In this document: positions 1-8,760 of the stretch, in pieces
How the letters are laid out: every line of letters starts with the position of its first letter
How positions within the stretch are numbered: position 1 is the stretch's first letter
Origin: Pseudomonas antarctica
Lineage (GTDB): Bacteria > Pseudomonadota > Gammaproteobacteria > Pseudomonadales > Pseudomonadaceae
Assembly: GCF_001647715.1 (NCBI RefSeq)
Contig: NZ_CP015600.1
Coordinates: forward strand, 6,200,001 to 6,264,000
Direction: 5' to 3'
Length of the DNA stretch: 64,000 nt
Made by a program: the position numbers and the translations under genes
Notes under the pieces: model-generated
Databases searched by the model: none
What the model was told of the DNA's origin: nothing
What the model saw: the letters and a program-made list of their open reading frames with translations, nothing else

Positions 1-50
1 TGGTCCTTGGCCGCGCGCGGACAGGCGTCCGCATCAATCCAGACGCGCAC
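1..50 (-). CDS. YaiI/YqxD family protein (UPF0178), N-terminal fragment
   Basis: Only the first 16 codons are in the window. Reading leftwards from a GTG at 50-48, the peptide is M-R-V-W-I-D-A-D-A-C-P-R-A-A-K-D, which matches the conserved N-terminus (WxDADACP) of the UPF0178/YaiI family of small proteins with a PIN-like fold and no settled function. The GTG lies just after the stop codon of the FTR1 permease gene on the same strand, so the two are probably cotranscribed. Identification rests on this short but distinctive motif. Confidence 0.75.
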   Translation of the reverse strand, partial: MRVWIDADACPRAAKD

Positions 51-52
51 GA

Positions 53-1948
53 TCAGGCCACCACACGCTGTTTTTCGGCCAGACGGCTGCGGCCGTAAAG
101 CACCACAATCGCCAGGATCGCCAAAGCCTGCGCACTCAACGAGTACGCATCGGCATGGATGCCCAACCAGTCGAAGTCAAAAAACGCCACCGGCCGCGTA
201 CCGAAGATGCCCGCTTCCTGCAACGCCTTCACGCCATGCCCGGCGAACACCACCGACAGCGCACACAGCAACGCCGCGTTGATGCCGAAGAACAGCGCCA
301 ACGGCAGCTTCGCCGAACCCCGCAGGATCACCCACGCCAAACCCACCAACAGCACCAGCGCCGTAGCACCACCCGCCAGCACTGCGTTGTGCCCGGCCGG
401 GCCGGCTTGCAGCCACAGGGTTTCGTAGAACAGGATCACTTCGAACAGCTCACGGTACACCGAGAAAAACGCCAGCAGCGCAAAACCAAAGCGCCCTCCG
501 CCGCCGACCAGGCTGCTCTTGATGTAATCCTGCCAGGCTGCTGCATGACGCCGATCATGCATCCACACGCCAAGCCACAGCACCATCACACTGGCGAACA
601 GCGCCGTGCAACCTTCCAGCAATTCGCGCTGGGCACCGCTGACGTCAATCACATACGCCGCCAACGCCCACGTCGCCAGACCGGCCAGTAGCGCCAGGCC
701 CCAGCCGACGTTCACACTGCGCACCGCCGATTGCTGGCCGGTGTTACGCAGGAACGCCAGGATCGCCGCCAGCACCAGGATGGCTTCCAGGCCTTCACGC
801 AACAGAATCAACAGCCCGGAGATATAGCTCAACGACCAGCTCAAGCCATCGCTGCCCAACAAGCCGGCGGACTCGGCGAGCTTGCCTTTAGCAACGTCCA
901 GACGCTGCTGCACTTGCTCGATCGGCAGGCCGTCCTGCAATGACTGCCGGTAGGCCATCAGGGCTTTCTCGGTGTCCTTGCGCACGTTGGCGTCAACGTT
1001 ATCCAGAGAGCTTTCCACCAGCTCGAAGCCCTCAAGGTAAGCGGCTACCGACAGGTCATAAGCCTGCTCGTGCTCACCGCTACGGAATGCGGCGAGACTC
1101 TTGTCCAGGGTGGCGGCGGTGTAGTCGAGCAACTGCGCCGGGCCACGCTTGACCTGTGGCGGTTGTGCGCGCTGGGCACGGAAGGTCGCGGCGGCGCCTG
1201 GACCGTTTGCGGCCAGCACTTCATTAGGCGTCTGGCGTGCCAGGTCGGCGAGGTTGAAGGGCTGTTCACTTTTTGCCGCAGCCGGGCCCGCTGTGAAGCC
1301 GGCGATGTAAGTGGCCAGGTCCCAGCGCTGACGGTCATCCAGTTGATCGGCGAAGGACGGCATGTCAGTGCCTTCAACGCCCAGGCCGAGGGTGTTGTAG
1401 ATCGCATAGAGGCTCAGGCGGTCCAGACGCACGGCATCTCGCAGGTTGGCAGGTGGCGGCGTCATCCCCGTACTGGCCGGACCATCACCCGCGCCGGCAG
1501 TGCCGTGGCAAACCGAGCAATGCTGGGCGTAGAGCGGTGCGCCACGTGCGGGGTCGGGCGTGATGACCGGCGCCTGGCTGACTTCATAGGCCACCGCCAA
1601 CTTGGCGCCCAACTGCCGGGCCAGGCGAGCGACAGCTGCGCCATCCTGGTGGGCGGTCACAGCCGCTAACAATTCGTCGACGCCCTTGACCAACTCCGCG
1701 CGCTCCGGCCTTTCCGGCAGCTCAGTCACCAGGCCCTGCAACACGCCGAGAAACTCCAGTTGTTCGCGATATTCGGATTCATCGATAACCTTGCCCGCCT
1801 CCACCGTCGGTGGGTAGTCAGCGCCAATGTAATCCAGCAAATGCAGGGCTTGTGGGGCGCCCTCGGCAGTCGCGGCCAGCAGATTGAAGCTGCACGACAT
1901 CAGGGCCGGCAGCACCAGCCAGGCGAGAAAACGGAAGGGGGCAATCAT
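53..1948 (-). CDS. FTR1 family iron permease with N-terminal cytochrome c domain
   Basis: A 631-residue membrane protein. A signal peptide (about residues 1-26) precedes a class I cytochrome c module with a CSVCH haem motif (C144, C147, H148) and a likely axial Met at 196. A helical linker follows, then an FTR1/EfeU-type permease from about residue 370. The two REXXE iron-binding motifs of the family are present: R-E-G-L-E at 384-388 and R-E-L-F-E at 499-503. FTR1 permeases carry iron across the membrane coupled to ferroxidation; the fused haem domain could accept the electron from Fe(II), which is inference. It sits directly upstream of a YaiI-type gene. I saw no convincing Fur box upstream. 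Confidence 0.9.
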   Translation of the reverse strand: MIAPFRFLAWLVLPALMSCSFNLLAATAEGAPQALHLLDYIGADYPPTVEAGKVIDESEYREQLEFLGVLQGLVTELPERPERAELVKGVDELLAAVTAHQDGAAVARLARQLGAKLAVAYEVSQAPVITPDPARGAPLYAQHCSVCHGTAGAGDGPASTGMTPPPANLRDAVRLDRLSLYAIYNTLGLGVEGTDMPSFADQLDDRQRWDLATYIAGFTAGPAAAKSEQPFNLADLARQTPNEVLAANGPGAAATFRAQRAQPPQVKRGPAQLLDYTAATLDKSLAAFRSGEHEQAYDLSVAAYLEGFELVESSLDNVDANVRKDTEKALMAYRQSLQDGLPIEQVQQRLDVAKGKLAESAGLLGSDGLSWSLSYISGLLILLREGLEAILVLAAILAFLRNTGQQSAVRSVNVGWGLALLAGLATWALAAYVIDVSGAQRELLEGCTALFASVMVLWLGVWMHDRRHAAAWQDYIKSSLVGGGGRFGFALLAFFSVYRELFEVILFYETLWLQAGPAGHNAVLAGGATALVLLVGLAWVILRGSAKLPLALFFGINAALLCALSVVFAGHGVKALQEAGIFGTRPVAFFDFDWLGIHADAYSLSAQALAILAIVVLYGRSRLAEKQRVVA

Positions 1949-2087
1949 GAATGAATCTCAAAGGTAAATACGAAGTAACACATTGTTTAACTTTAAAGGC
2001 TCTGACTCAAGGCGTTCGTGATCTGGCGCTTGGAATATCACTAACGGATTGATGGCACTCACCGCATTAAGGCGTAACAAAAAGCCA

Positions 2088-2115
2088 TTGTTTTGCCAGT
2101 AATGGCGCCTATAAT
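2088..2115 (+). promoter_or_regulatory. Sigma-70 type promoter for the lipoprotein operon
   Basis: TTGTTT at 2088-2093 and a perfect TATAAT at 2110-2115 are separated by 16 bases and lie about 90 bases upstream of the COG3014 lipoprotein start. The spacing and the exact -10 make this the most likely promoter of the four-gene operon. Confidence 0.6.
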
Positions 2116-2206
2116 GCCGCGCCCTGTTATTTCTAAAGGGTATTTATTTCCTCGTTTTTATGAGGAATTTGCACATCTGCTTATCACTTTCAAGGAAGAA
2201 GTTTGC

Positions 2207-3601
2207 ATGGCATTTCGCGCCTTGACCCCGCTCACGCTTGCGGCGGTTACCTTGCTTTCCGGTTGTTCGATGTTTCGCAGCTACGACACTGAGCTGCAAG
2301 CCACTAACCAGCAGTTGGCCACCGGTAACGTCGATGGCGCCCTGACCCTGCTGGAAAAGAACAACACCGGCGAAGACAAGGACCTGCTCTACTTCTTCGA
2401 AAAGGGTGAGCTGTTGCGCGCCAAAGGTGACCTCACCGGCAGCCAGACCGCCTGGCGCAGTGCCGACCTGCAGGTCTACAAGTGGGAAGAGTCGGTCAAG
2501 TTCGACAGCGAAAAGTACCTCGCCCAGTTCGGCAGTTTCCTGGTCAACGACAAGGTGCGCCGCTACGAAGGCTACGACTACGAAAAGGTCATGCTGACCA
2601 CCCAAATGGCCCTGAACCTGCTGGCCGTGAATGACTTCGACGGCGCCCGCACCGAAATCAAGAAGACCCACGAGCGCGAAGCCGTTATCGCCGACCTGCG
2701 CGACAAGGAATACCTCAAGCGCGAAAACGAGGCCGAGCGCCAGGGCGTAACCACCCAGATCAAAGACCTGCGTGGCTACCCGGTTGAAGCACTGGATGCG
2801 CCGGATGTGGTCGGCCTGAAGAACAGCTACCAGAGTGCGTTCAGCCATTACCTGGCAGGCTTTGTCTACGAAGCCCTGGGAGAGAAAGACCTGGCCGCAC
2901 CGGGTTATCGCAAGGCAGCCGAGTTGCGCCCCAACACGCCGCTGCTGGAGCAAGCGCTGATGGACCTGGACAAATCCAGGGTCGGCGCCGACGAGACCGA
3001 CGTGCTGATCGTGGTGCAGAGTGGCCTGGCACCGGCGCGGGATTCGATCCGCCTACCGCTGCCGATCCCGATCGACGGCCACCTGGTCATCACCCCACTG
3101 TCATTCCCGGTGATCAAGGCAGACACCTCGACCGCGACCTTCGGCCAGATCGGCGTCGACGGCAAGCAGCAGAACCTCACCGCACTCAATAGCACCACCG
3201 CCATGTCCCGCCGCGCCCTGCGTGACGACATGCCTGGGATCATCCTGCGCACCACCGTGCGTGCAGTCAGCCGTGGCGTGACGCAAAACAACCTGAACAA
3301 GACCAACCCCATGGCAGGCCTGGTGCTGGGCATCGCCTCGGCGGTGACCGAAGGTGCTGACACCCGCACCTGGCGCACCCTGCCGGACATGACCCAAGTG
3401 ACGCGCCTGCGCCTCAAGCATGGCGAACACCAAGTCAGCCTGCCCAACGCCTTGGGCGGGACGCTGGTGACGGTCAAGGCCGACCAGCGCTATCAAGTGA
3501 TCACTCTGCGTGTGGTCGGCAACCAGGTTTTCGCCGGTGGCCTTGCCGCGCATGTGGTGCCAGGCACTTCCGCTCAGGCCATCGCCCTCAAACAACCTTA
3601 A
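2207..3601 (+). CDS. COG3014 family lipoprotein
   Basis: A 464-residue protein starting at an ATG preceded by AAGGAAGAA. An upstream in-frame start at 2093 is rejected because it would bury the signal peptide. The N-terminus is a lipoprotein signal ending in the lipobox L-L-S-G-C. The next 250 residues are helical and resemble tetratricopeptide-type repeats (A-x-G-N-V-D-G-A-L-T-L-L-E and similar). The C-terminal half is beta-rich. It matches the uncharacterised COG3014 proteins that sit upstream of ycfL and lpoB homologues. It is first in an operon of four envelope proteins, so a role near the peptidoglycan synthases is plausible but unproven. Confidence 0.8.
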   Translation: MAFRALTPLTLAAVTLLSGCSMFRSYDTELQATNQQLATGNVDGALTLLEKNNTGEDKDLLYFFEKGELLRAKGDLTGSQTAWRSADLQVYKWEESVKFDSEKYLAQFGSFLVNDKVRRYEGYDYEKVMLTTQMALNLLAVNDFDGARTEIKKTHEREAVIADLRDKEYLKRENEAERQGVTTQIKDLRGYPVEALDAPDVVGLKNSYQSAFSHYLAGFVYEALGEKDLAAPGYRKAAELRPNTPLLEQALMDLDKSRVGADETDVLIVVQSGLAPARDSIRLPLPIPIDGHLVITPLSFPVIKADTSTATFGQIGVDGKQQNLTALNSTTAMSRRALRDDMPGIILRTTVRAVSRGVTQNNLNKTNPMAGLVLGIASAVTEGADTRTWRTLPDMTQVTRLRLKHGEHQVSLPNALGGTLVTVKADQRYQVITLRVVGNQVFAGGLAAHVVPGTSAQAIALKQP

Positions 3602-3611
3602 GGAGCACGTT

Positions 3612-3983
3612 ATGCGTCATTTCATCCTCGGCGCCCTCGCGCTGATCCTGCTCGCCGGCTGCGCCACCCCACCGCCACCGGAACCCGGCAGCGCCGCCAG
3701 CAAAATCGTGGTGATGGGTAAATTCAAAGGCATCGCCGTCGGTGCCATTCGCGTTGCCCGCGAAAACGGCTTCCTCACGGCCAAAGTGCAGCTGAGCAAT
3801 ATCACCAGCAGCAACCAGATGATGTATTACCGCTTCGCCTGGCTGGGCGCCGACGGTTTCCCTGTGGGCGATGAAGAAACCTGGAAAGTGCTGAACCTGT
3901 ACGCCAACCAGGCGACCTTCCTGCCCGCCATTGCCAATTTGCCCCAGGCCGCGGACTTCCGTCTTGAAGTGAAGACGCCTTGA
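3612..3983 (+). CDS. ycfL: YcfL family lipoprotein (DUF1425)
   Basis: A 123-residue protein with a lipobox (L-L-A-G-C at residues 13-17), a Pro-rich tether and a small beta domain containing the family pattern around M-M-Y-Y-R-F-A-W-L-G-A-D-G-F, typical of YcfL/DUF1425. The start ATG follows AGGAG, ten bases after the stop of the previous gene. In Escherichia coli ycfL is immediately upstream of lpoB, as here, which supports the assignment. Its function is unknown; outer-membrane lipoprotein location is inferred from the lipobox. Confidence 0.85.
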   Translation: MRHFILGALALILLAGCATPPPPEPGSAASKIVVMGKFKGIAVGAIRVARENGFLTAKVQLSNITSSNQMMYYRFAWLGADGFPVGDEETWKVLNLYANQATFLPAIANLPQAADFRLEVKTP

Positions 3984-4033
3984 GTCGCGCCCCTGCTCTT
4001 CAACTAAAAAGCCTGTTTCAGAGAGATTTCCCC

Positions 4034-4621
4034 ATGTTCGTACGCTTCTCGTTCCTCGCCGTGGTCGCCCTGCTGGCCAGCGGTTGCTCCAACACCTCGC
4101 CGGTACTCGGCGGCAAGAACATCAGCTACGGCGACACCAAGGCCGTGGAGTTGGTGACCAACGAGTTCGGTTCCACCGACCTGCAGATGATCGCTGAAAG
4201 CATGACCCGCTCTCTGGCGCAGTCCGGCATTCTGCAAGGCCGTCCGGTGGTGCAGGTGTATGACGTGAAGAACAAGACCAGCGAGTACATCGATACCCGC
4301 GAGATCACCACGTCGATCAAGACCCAGTTGATGAAAACCGGCACCGCGCGCTTCGCCAGCGACAACACTGAAATGCAAAGCCAGGTCGACCAGCTCAAGC
4401 TGCAGAACCAGAGCGGCCTGTACAAAAAATCCACGGTGAGCAAGACCGGCAACATGGTTGCCGCCAAGTACCGCCTGGAAGGCTCCATCAGCTCCATCGT
4501 CAAGCGCAGCTCGGACTACAAGGACGTGTTCTACAAATTCAGCCTGCAGCTGATCGACGTCGAGAGCGGCCTGGCCGAATGGATGGACGAGAAAGAAATC
4601 CGCAAAACCACGGAGCGCTAA
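4034..4621 (+). CDS. lpoB: Penicillin-binding protein activator LpoB
   Basis: A 195-residue lipoprotein (lipobox L-A-S-G-C) with the LpoB/CsgG-like fold. The I-S-Y-G-D-x-K-A-V-E-L-V-T-N-E-F-G-S-T-D-L-Q start of the domain and the long helix with R-S-L-A-Q-S-G-I-L resemble E. coli LpoB. In E. coli LpoB spans the periplasm from the outer membrane to stimulate PBP1b. Pseudomonas is reported to use a different activator, LpoP, so the partner here is uncertain. The start at 4034 is chosen because it gives the signal peptide directly. It ends four bases before the next gene. Confidence 0.85.
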   Translation: MFVRFSFLAVVALLASGCSNTSPVLGGKNISYGDTKAVELVTNEFGSTDLQMIAESMTRSLAQSGILQGRPVVQVYDVKNKTSEYIDTREITTSIKTQLMKTGTARFASDNTEMQSQVDQLKLQNQSGLYKKSTVSKTGNMVAAKYRLEGSISSIVKRSSDYKDVFYKFSLQLIDVESGLAEWMDEKEIRKTTER

Positions 4622-4624
4622 GCA

Positions 4625-5365
4625 ATGCGTGCATGGATCGGCATGATCGGCCTGCTGTGCGCCTTTGGCGCCTCGGCCGCCCCTAAGATCGCGGTAACCG
4701 ACCTGGCCTACGAGGCGCGGGTCGAGGAGTACATCCACGCGGTGTCGGCCAGCAATAACTTCCAGGCCAGCGCGTATCAGGCCAGCGGTGCGTCGAACTA
4801 CAGTGAGTACGAGAGCCGTACCAGCTACATCGAACAGACCGAGCTGCGTAAATTCAGCGGTGACATCAAGGGCGAAATCCTCAAGTCGCACCAGTTCCAA
4901 CTGGTGCAGGGAACGCCCTACACCGCCGACGCCAAGGGCGACGTCTATGACGTGATCAAGCGCATCAAGGCCGGTAACTTCAAGGGTGCTGACTACGTGC
5001 TGTTCGGCACACTGTCGGACATCGACTTCACCCAGGACATCAATGCCCTGGACCACACCAACAGCTATTCGGCGGTACTGGGCCTGACGTTGGTGGCCGA
5101 CTTCAGCCTGATCAACACCCGCACCTTCGAGATCACCTCGGCATTTACCGCCATGGGTGAAGGCCAGGACACCAAGCTGGTGAACAGCCGCGATGTGCGC
5201 GTCAGCCTGAACCGGCCACGTGTCGTGAAGGAAGTCTCGAAAGCCTTGGGTGAGGATGTAGCCAGGCAGTTGGCGGAACAGTTGGGCGGCGGGTATCAAG
5301 ACCCGGGCAAGCCTGCGTTGCGCAATAACCTGCCAAGGGATGAAGCGCCAAAGATTCTGCGCTGA
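4625..5365 (+). CDS. Periplasmic LpoB/CsgG-like protein
   Basis: A 246-residue protein with a cleavable Sec signal (A-S-A-A at about 17-20) and no lipobox. The mature part begins K-I-A-V-T-D-L-A-Y, the first strand pattern of the CsgG/LpoB fold, and contains G-A-D-Y-V-L-F-G-T-L-S-D-I and a C-terminal helix (V-S-K-A-L-G-E-D-V-A-R-Q-L-A-E-Q-L). It follows lpoB by three bases and closes the operon. It may work with the LpoB homologue as a soluble partner; this is inferred from context and fold only. Confidence 0.7.
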   Translation: MRAWIGMIGLLCAFGASAAPKIAVTDLAYEARVEEYIHAVSASNNFQASAYQASGASNYSEYESRTSYIEQTELRKFSGDIKGEILKSHQFQLVQGTPYTADAKGDVYDVIKRIKAGNFKGADYVLFGTLSDIDFTQDINALDHTNSYSAVLGLTLVADFSLINTRTFEITSAFTAMGEGQDTKLVNSRDVRVSLNRPRVVKEVSKALGEDVARQLAEQLGGGYQDPGKPALRNNLPRDEAPKILR

Positions 5366-5396
5366 GCCCCCACTTCAAAGCCAGCACATAACCAAT

Positions 5397-5484
5397 GTGG
5401 GAGCGGGCTTGCTCGCGAATACAGTGAATCAGCCACTCTTTCTGTTGACTGACATAGCGCATTCGCGAGCAAGCCCGCTCCCAC
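5397..5484. repeat. REPIN (inverted REP pair)
   Basis: A left arm GTGGGAGCGGGCTTGCTCGC and its inverted copy ending at 5484 enclose about 40 bases. This is the common Pseudomonas REP doublet. It lies between convergent genes, after the lpoB operon and before the LysE gene's 3' end. Confidence 0.9.
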
Positions 5485-5506
5485 AGTTTTAATCTCGTTT
5501 GTTCAG

Positions 5507-6139
5507 TTACGCCGTTGCGCGATGCAAGCTGGCCAAGAACCCCGCAGCCCCCACGAATAACCCGGCAAACGTGCGGTTCATGCGCTTTTGCTGCTTGGGC
5601 GTGCGCAACACGCGCAAGACTTTCGACGCCAACCCCGTATAACCCGCCATCACAATCATATCGACGCCGATCATGGTCGCGCCCAGGATCAGGTACTGGA
5701 TCAGCAAAGGCGCCTGCGGGTTCACGAACTGCGGCAGCACCGCCAGCATGAACACCAGAGCCTTGGGATTGCTGGCGTTGACCAGGAACCCACGGAACAT
5801 CATCGCCATCGGCTTACCGATCGGGCGTATCGCCGCGTCCTCGCTCATGTCCATGGGCAGGGCACGCCATTGCTTGATGGCCAGGTACACCAGGTACGCC
5901 ACACCAAACCATTTGATCGCATAGAACGCAGTGGAAGACGCCGCAAGAATGGCACCCAGCCCGCCCGCCACCACGGCAATCTGCATCGCCAGGCCCAGTT
6001 GCAGGCCAATGGCATTCCAGTAACCGCGCAGGAAACCGTATTGCAAGCCGCTGGACATCGACGCGATTGCGCCGGCACCGGGGGAAAGGGAGATGATCCA
6101 ACTGGCCAGGAAAAAGGCCAGCCATGTGTCGAGTGCCAT
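5507..6139 (-). CDS. LysE/RhtB family amino acid exporter
   Basis: A 210-residue inner membrane protein with about six helices. It carries the family signature near the N-terminus (S-P-G-A-G-A-I-A-S-M-S-S-G-L-Q-Y-G) and the hydrophobic pattern V-A-Y-L-V-Y-L-A-I-K-Q-W. Members export amino acids such as lysine, homoserine or threonine; the substrate here cannot be told. It stands alone, with its 3' end next to a REPIN. Confidence 0.85.
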   Translation of the reverse strand: MALDTWLAFFLASWIISLSPGAGAIASMSSGLQYGFLRGYWNAIGLQLGLAMQIAVVAGGLGAILAASSTAFYAIKWFGVAYLVYLAIKQWRALPMDMSEDAAIRPIGKPMAMMFRGFLVNASNPKALVFMLAVLPQFVNPQAPLLIQYLILGATMIGVDMIVMAGYTGLASKVLRVLRTPKQQKRMNRTFAGLFVGAAGFLASLHRATA

Positions 6140-6227
6140 TACACACCTCAGAAGGGAGTTTGCCGTCAGGCCTTAAGCTAACTCCGCCGACCGAAGGCTG
6201 GCTATAGATTTTTAAAAGATCTGAGCG

Positions 6228-6800
6228 CTAGCGGTCGCCCGGGAACACGTGAGTACCCGGCCAACGCCGCACGGAGCGCTGGAAGAACAAACTGTTAGGC
6301 ACTTGTACCATCGCGCTGTCGGTACCGGCATCTTCCACTTCGATCAACGTGGTGTAGAGCAGGTTGATCGCCACTACCCGACCCTTCACGCCCGGCTTAT
6401 CGACGGTGTCCACCAACTCGACGATATCACCGAGGCGGAACGGCCCGACGGTGAAAATCAAGATAGCGCACAGCAGGTTGGACAGTACCGACCACATGGC
6501 GAAGAACGCCACAGCGGCAACCGCGACAAACCCTGACAGTGCCGTCCACAACACCGTGGCGGACACGCCCAGGCGGCCCAGCACGAAAATCAACGCACTG
6601 CCCATGATCAGCCAGCGCAGGCCGCCGCGCAGAGGCATCAGCAGTTGCGGTGGGAACGGGTAGCGCTCACCCAGACGGGTGAGACCTTTGGCAACAAAAC
6701 GCTGGGTGAGATAACCAGCCAGCAGAATCAGCAGGATTTGCACGCCGATCCAGGCCGGCTCCACCCATTGCGTCGGTAACGGCAGTTGCAGCGCCTCCAT
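6228..6800 (-). CDS. MscS family small-conductance mechanosensitive channel
   Basis: A 190-residue short MscS homologue: three membrane helices, then the pore-lining segment (G-F-V-A-V-A-A-V-A-F-F-A-M-W-S-V-L-S-N) and the beta domain (F-R-L-G-D-I-V-E-L-V-D). The C-terminal alpha/beta domain of full-length MscS is largely missing, which is common for this short class. Its ATG shares one base with the TGA of the ABC-F gene upstream (TGATG), so the two are translationally coupled. Confidence 0.85.
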   Translation of the reverse strand: MEALQLPLPTQWVEPAWIGVQILLILLAGYLTQRFVAKGLTRLGERYPFPPQLLMPLRGGLRWLIMGSALIFVLGRLGVSATVLWTALSGFVAVAAVAFFAMWSVLSNLLCAILIFTVGPFRLGDIVELVDTVDKPGVKGRVVAINLLYTTLIEVEDAGTDSAMVQVPNSLFFQRSVRRWPGTHVFPGDR

Positions 6801-8710
6801 CAGGACAGCGCCTCCAGCTCCGCTTGCAAGCTTTCCAGCAGCTCGAGGGCTTCCATCCAGGTTTCCTCCAACTGCCCTTCACGCACCTTGAGCTTGGCCT
6901 GTTCGGCCAGCAGGTCGCGCAGCTCGTCCTTGCGCGCCGCCTCGTAGACGGCGCTGTCGCCCAGGCTGGTTTCGATCTTGGCCAGGCGCTCATGCACCTT
7001 GCCCAGCTCGGCTTCCAGCTTGTCGGCTTCACGCTTGTGCGGCGCCAACTGCTGACGCAGTGCGGCGGCGGCCTGGCGCTGGGCTTTTTTGTCGGTTTTG
7101 TCCGGGTTGACCGGCGTGTTGCTGACCGGCGAGTTGCGCAGACGGTAATCCGTCAGCCAGCGTGCGTAATCATCCAGGTCACCGTCGAACTCTTCGACTT
7201 TGCCGTCAGCCACCAGCAGGAAGTTGTCGGTGGTGCTCTTGAGCAAGTGGCGATCGTGAGACACCACCAGTACCGCGCCACTGAACTCCTGCAGGGCCAT
7301 GGTCAACGCCAGGCGCATTTCCAGGTCCAGGTGGTTGGTGGGTTCGTCGAGCAACAGCAGGTTCGGTCGGTCCCAGGCGATCAATGCCAGGGCCAGACGC
7401 GCCTTTTCGCCACCGGAGAAATTCAATACCGGCTCATCGATGCGCGCGCCACGGAAGTCGAAGCCACCGAGGAAGTCGCGCAGGGTTTGCTCACGCTCGG
7501 TCGGCGCCAGACGCTGCAGGTGCAGCAACGGGCTGGCCTTGGAATCAAGGGAGTCCAGTTGATGCTGAGCAAAATAGCCCACCACCAGGTTCTCGCCACG
7601 GGTCAGGCGGCCGGCCAGCGGTTGCAGTTCACCCGACAGGTTCTTGATCAGTGTCGACTTGCCGGCGCCATTAGGGCCGAGCAAACCGATACGTGCGCCC
7701 GGCGTGAGCTGCAGCTTGACCTTCTCCAGAATGGTTTTGTCGCCATAACCCAGGCGCGCATCCGAAAGGTCCAGCAACGGGCTGGAGATCTTCACCGACT
7801 CACGAAATACGAAGTCGAACGGCGAATCGACGTGGGCCGCCGACAGTTCCTCCATTCGCTCCAGGGCCTTGATCCGGCTCTGGGCCTGACGGGCCTTGGT
7901 GGCCTGGGCCTTGAACCGGGCGATGTAGCTTTCCATGTGCGCGCGTTGCGCCTGCTGCTTCTCGAAAGCCTGCTGCTGCTGGGCCAGACGCTCGGCACGC
8001 GCGCGTTCGAACGCGGTGTAGCCGCCACGGTAGAGGGTGATTTTCTTCTGTTCGACGTGGGCGATGTTGTCGACCACGGCATCGAGGAAATCCCGGTCGT
8101 GGGAAATCAGCAGCAAAGTACCTGGGTAGCTCTTGAGGAAATCTTCCAGCCACAGGATCGCATCGAGGTCCAAGTGGTTGGTCGGTTCGTCGAGCAGTAA
8201 CAAGTCCGACGGGCACATCAGCGCCTGAGCCAGGTTCAGGCGCATGCGCCAACCACCGGAGAAGTCGGCGACCGGGCGGTCCATCTGCTCATTGGTAAAG
8301 CCAAGACCGGCAAGCATCTTGCGGGCGCGGGCGTCGGCGGTATAGCCATCGGCACTGTCGAGTTCCGAGTGCAGGCGGGCCTGAGCCGCGCCGTCCTGGG
8401 TTTTCTCGGCCTCGGCCAGGTCGTGTTGCACCTGGCGCAGGCGCAGGTCGCCATCGAGCACGTAGTCGATCGCAATGCGGTCCAGGGTGTCGATCTCCTG
8501 GCGCATATGGGCGATGCGCCAGTCGGCCGGCAGCAAGCAGTCCCCGGAATCCGGGGTCAGCTCACCCAGCAACAGGGCGAACAACGTGGATTTGCCGGCA
8601 CCGTTGGCACCGATCAGGCCGGCTTTGTGACCGGCGTGCAGGGTCAGCTCGGCGTCTTCGAGAAGACGTTGCGGGCCACGCTGTAATGTTAGGCTTTGAA
8701 GTCGGATCAT
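6800..8710 (-). CDS. yheS: ABC-F ATPase, YheS type
   Basis: A 636-residue soluble protein with two ABC domains. Walker A motifs are G-A-N-G-A-G-K-S-T and G-P-N-G-A-G-K-S-T, signature motifs are F-S-G-G-W-R-M-R and F-S-G-G-E-K-A-R, and both Walker B motifs read L-L-L-D-E-P-T-N-H-L-D. Between the domains is the charged interdomain linker with A-K-Q-A-Q-S-R-I-K-like sequence. The C-terminus is a coiled coil rich in K, E and L. Length and sequence are close to E. coli YheS (637 residues). ABC-F proteins act on ribosomes rather than in transport. Confidence 0.92.
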   Translation of the reverse strand: MIRLQSLTLQRGPQRLLEDAELTLHAGHKAGLIGANGAGKSTLFALLLGELTPDSGDCLLPADWRIAHMRQEIDTLDRIAIDYVLDGDLRLRQVQHDLAEAEKTQDGAAQARLHSELDSADGYTADARARKMLAGLGFTNEQMDRPVADFSGGWRMRLNLAQALMCPSDLLLLDEPTNHLDLDAILWLEDFLKSYPGTLLLISHDRDFLDAVVDNIAHVEQKKITLYRGGYTAFERARAERLAQQQQAFEKQQAQRAHMESYIARFKAQATKARQAQSRIKALERMEELSAAHVDSPFDFVFRESVKISSPLLDLSDARLGYGDKTILEKVKLQLTPGARIGLLGPNGAGKSTLIKNLSGELQPLAGRLTRGENLVVGYFAQHQLDSLDSKASPLLHLQRLAPTEREQTLRDFLGGFDFRGARIDEPVLNFSGGEKARLALALIAWDRPNLLLLDEPTNHLDLEMRLALTMALQEFSGAVLVVSHDRHLLKSTTDNFLLVADGKVEEFDGDLDDYARWLTDYRLRNSPVSNTPVNPDKTDKKAQRQAAAALRQQLAPHKREADKLEAELGKVHERLAKIETSLGDSAVYEAARKDELRDLLAEQAKLKVREGQLEETWMEALELLESLQAELEALS

Positions 8711-8760
8711 AATGGCGGCGGAGTCTACCAGCTTCGTTGCTCGCTGGCTTGGGTGTGAAT

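Noticed and set aside
1949..2087. Fur box upstream of the FTR1 permease gene
   Set aside because: No stretch matched the 19-base Fur consensus closely enough on either strand.
4004..5299. Long minus-strand frame opposite the lpoB operon
   Set aside because: High GC content leaves long antisense frames open; the plus-strand genes have signal peptides, lipoboxes and RBSs, and this frame has none.
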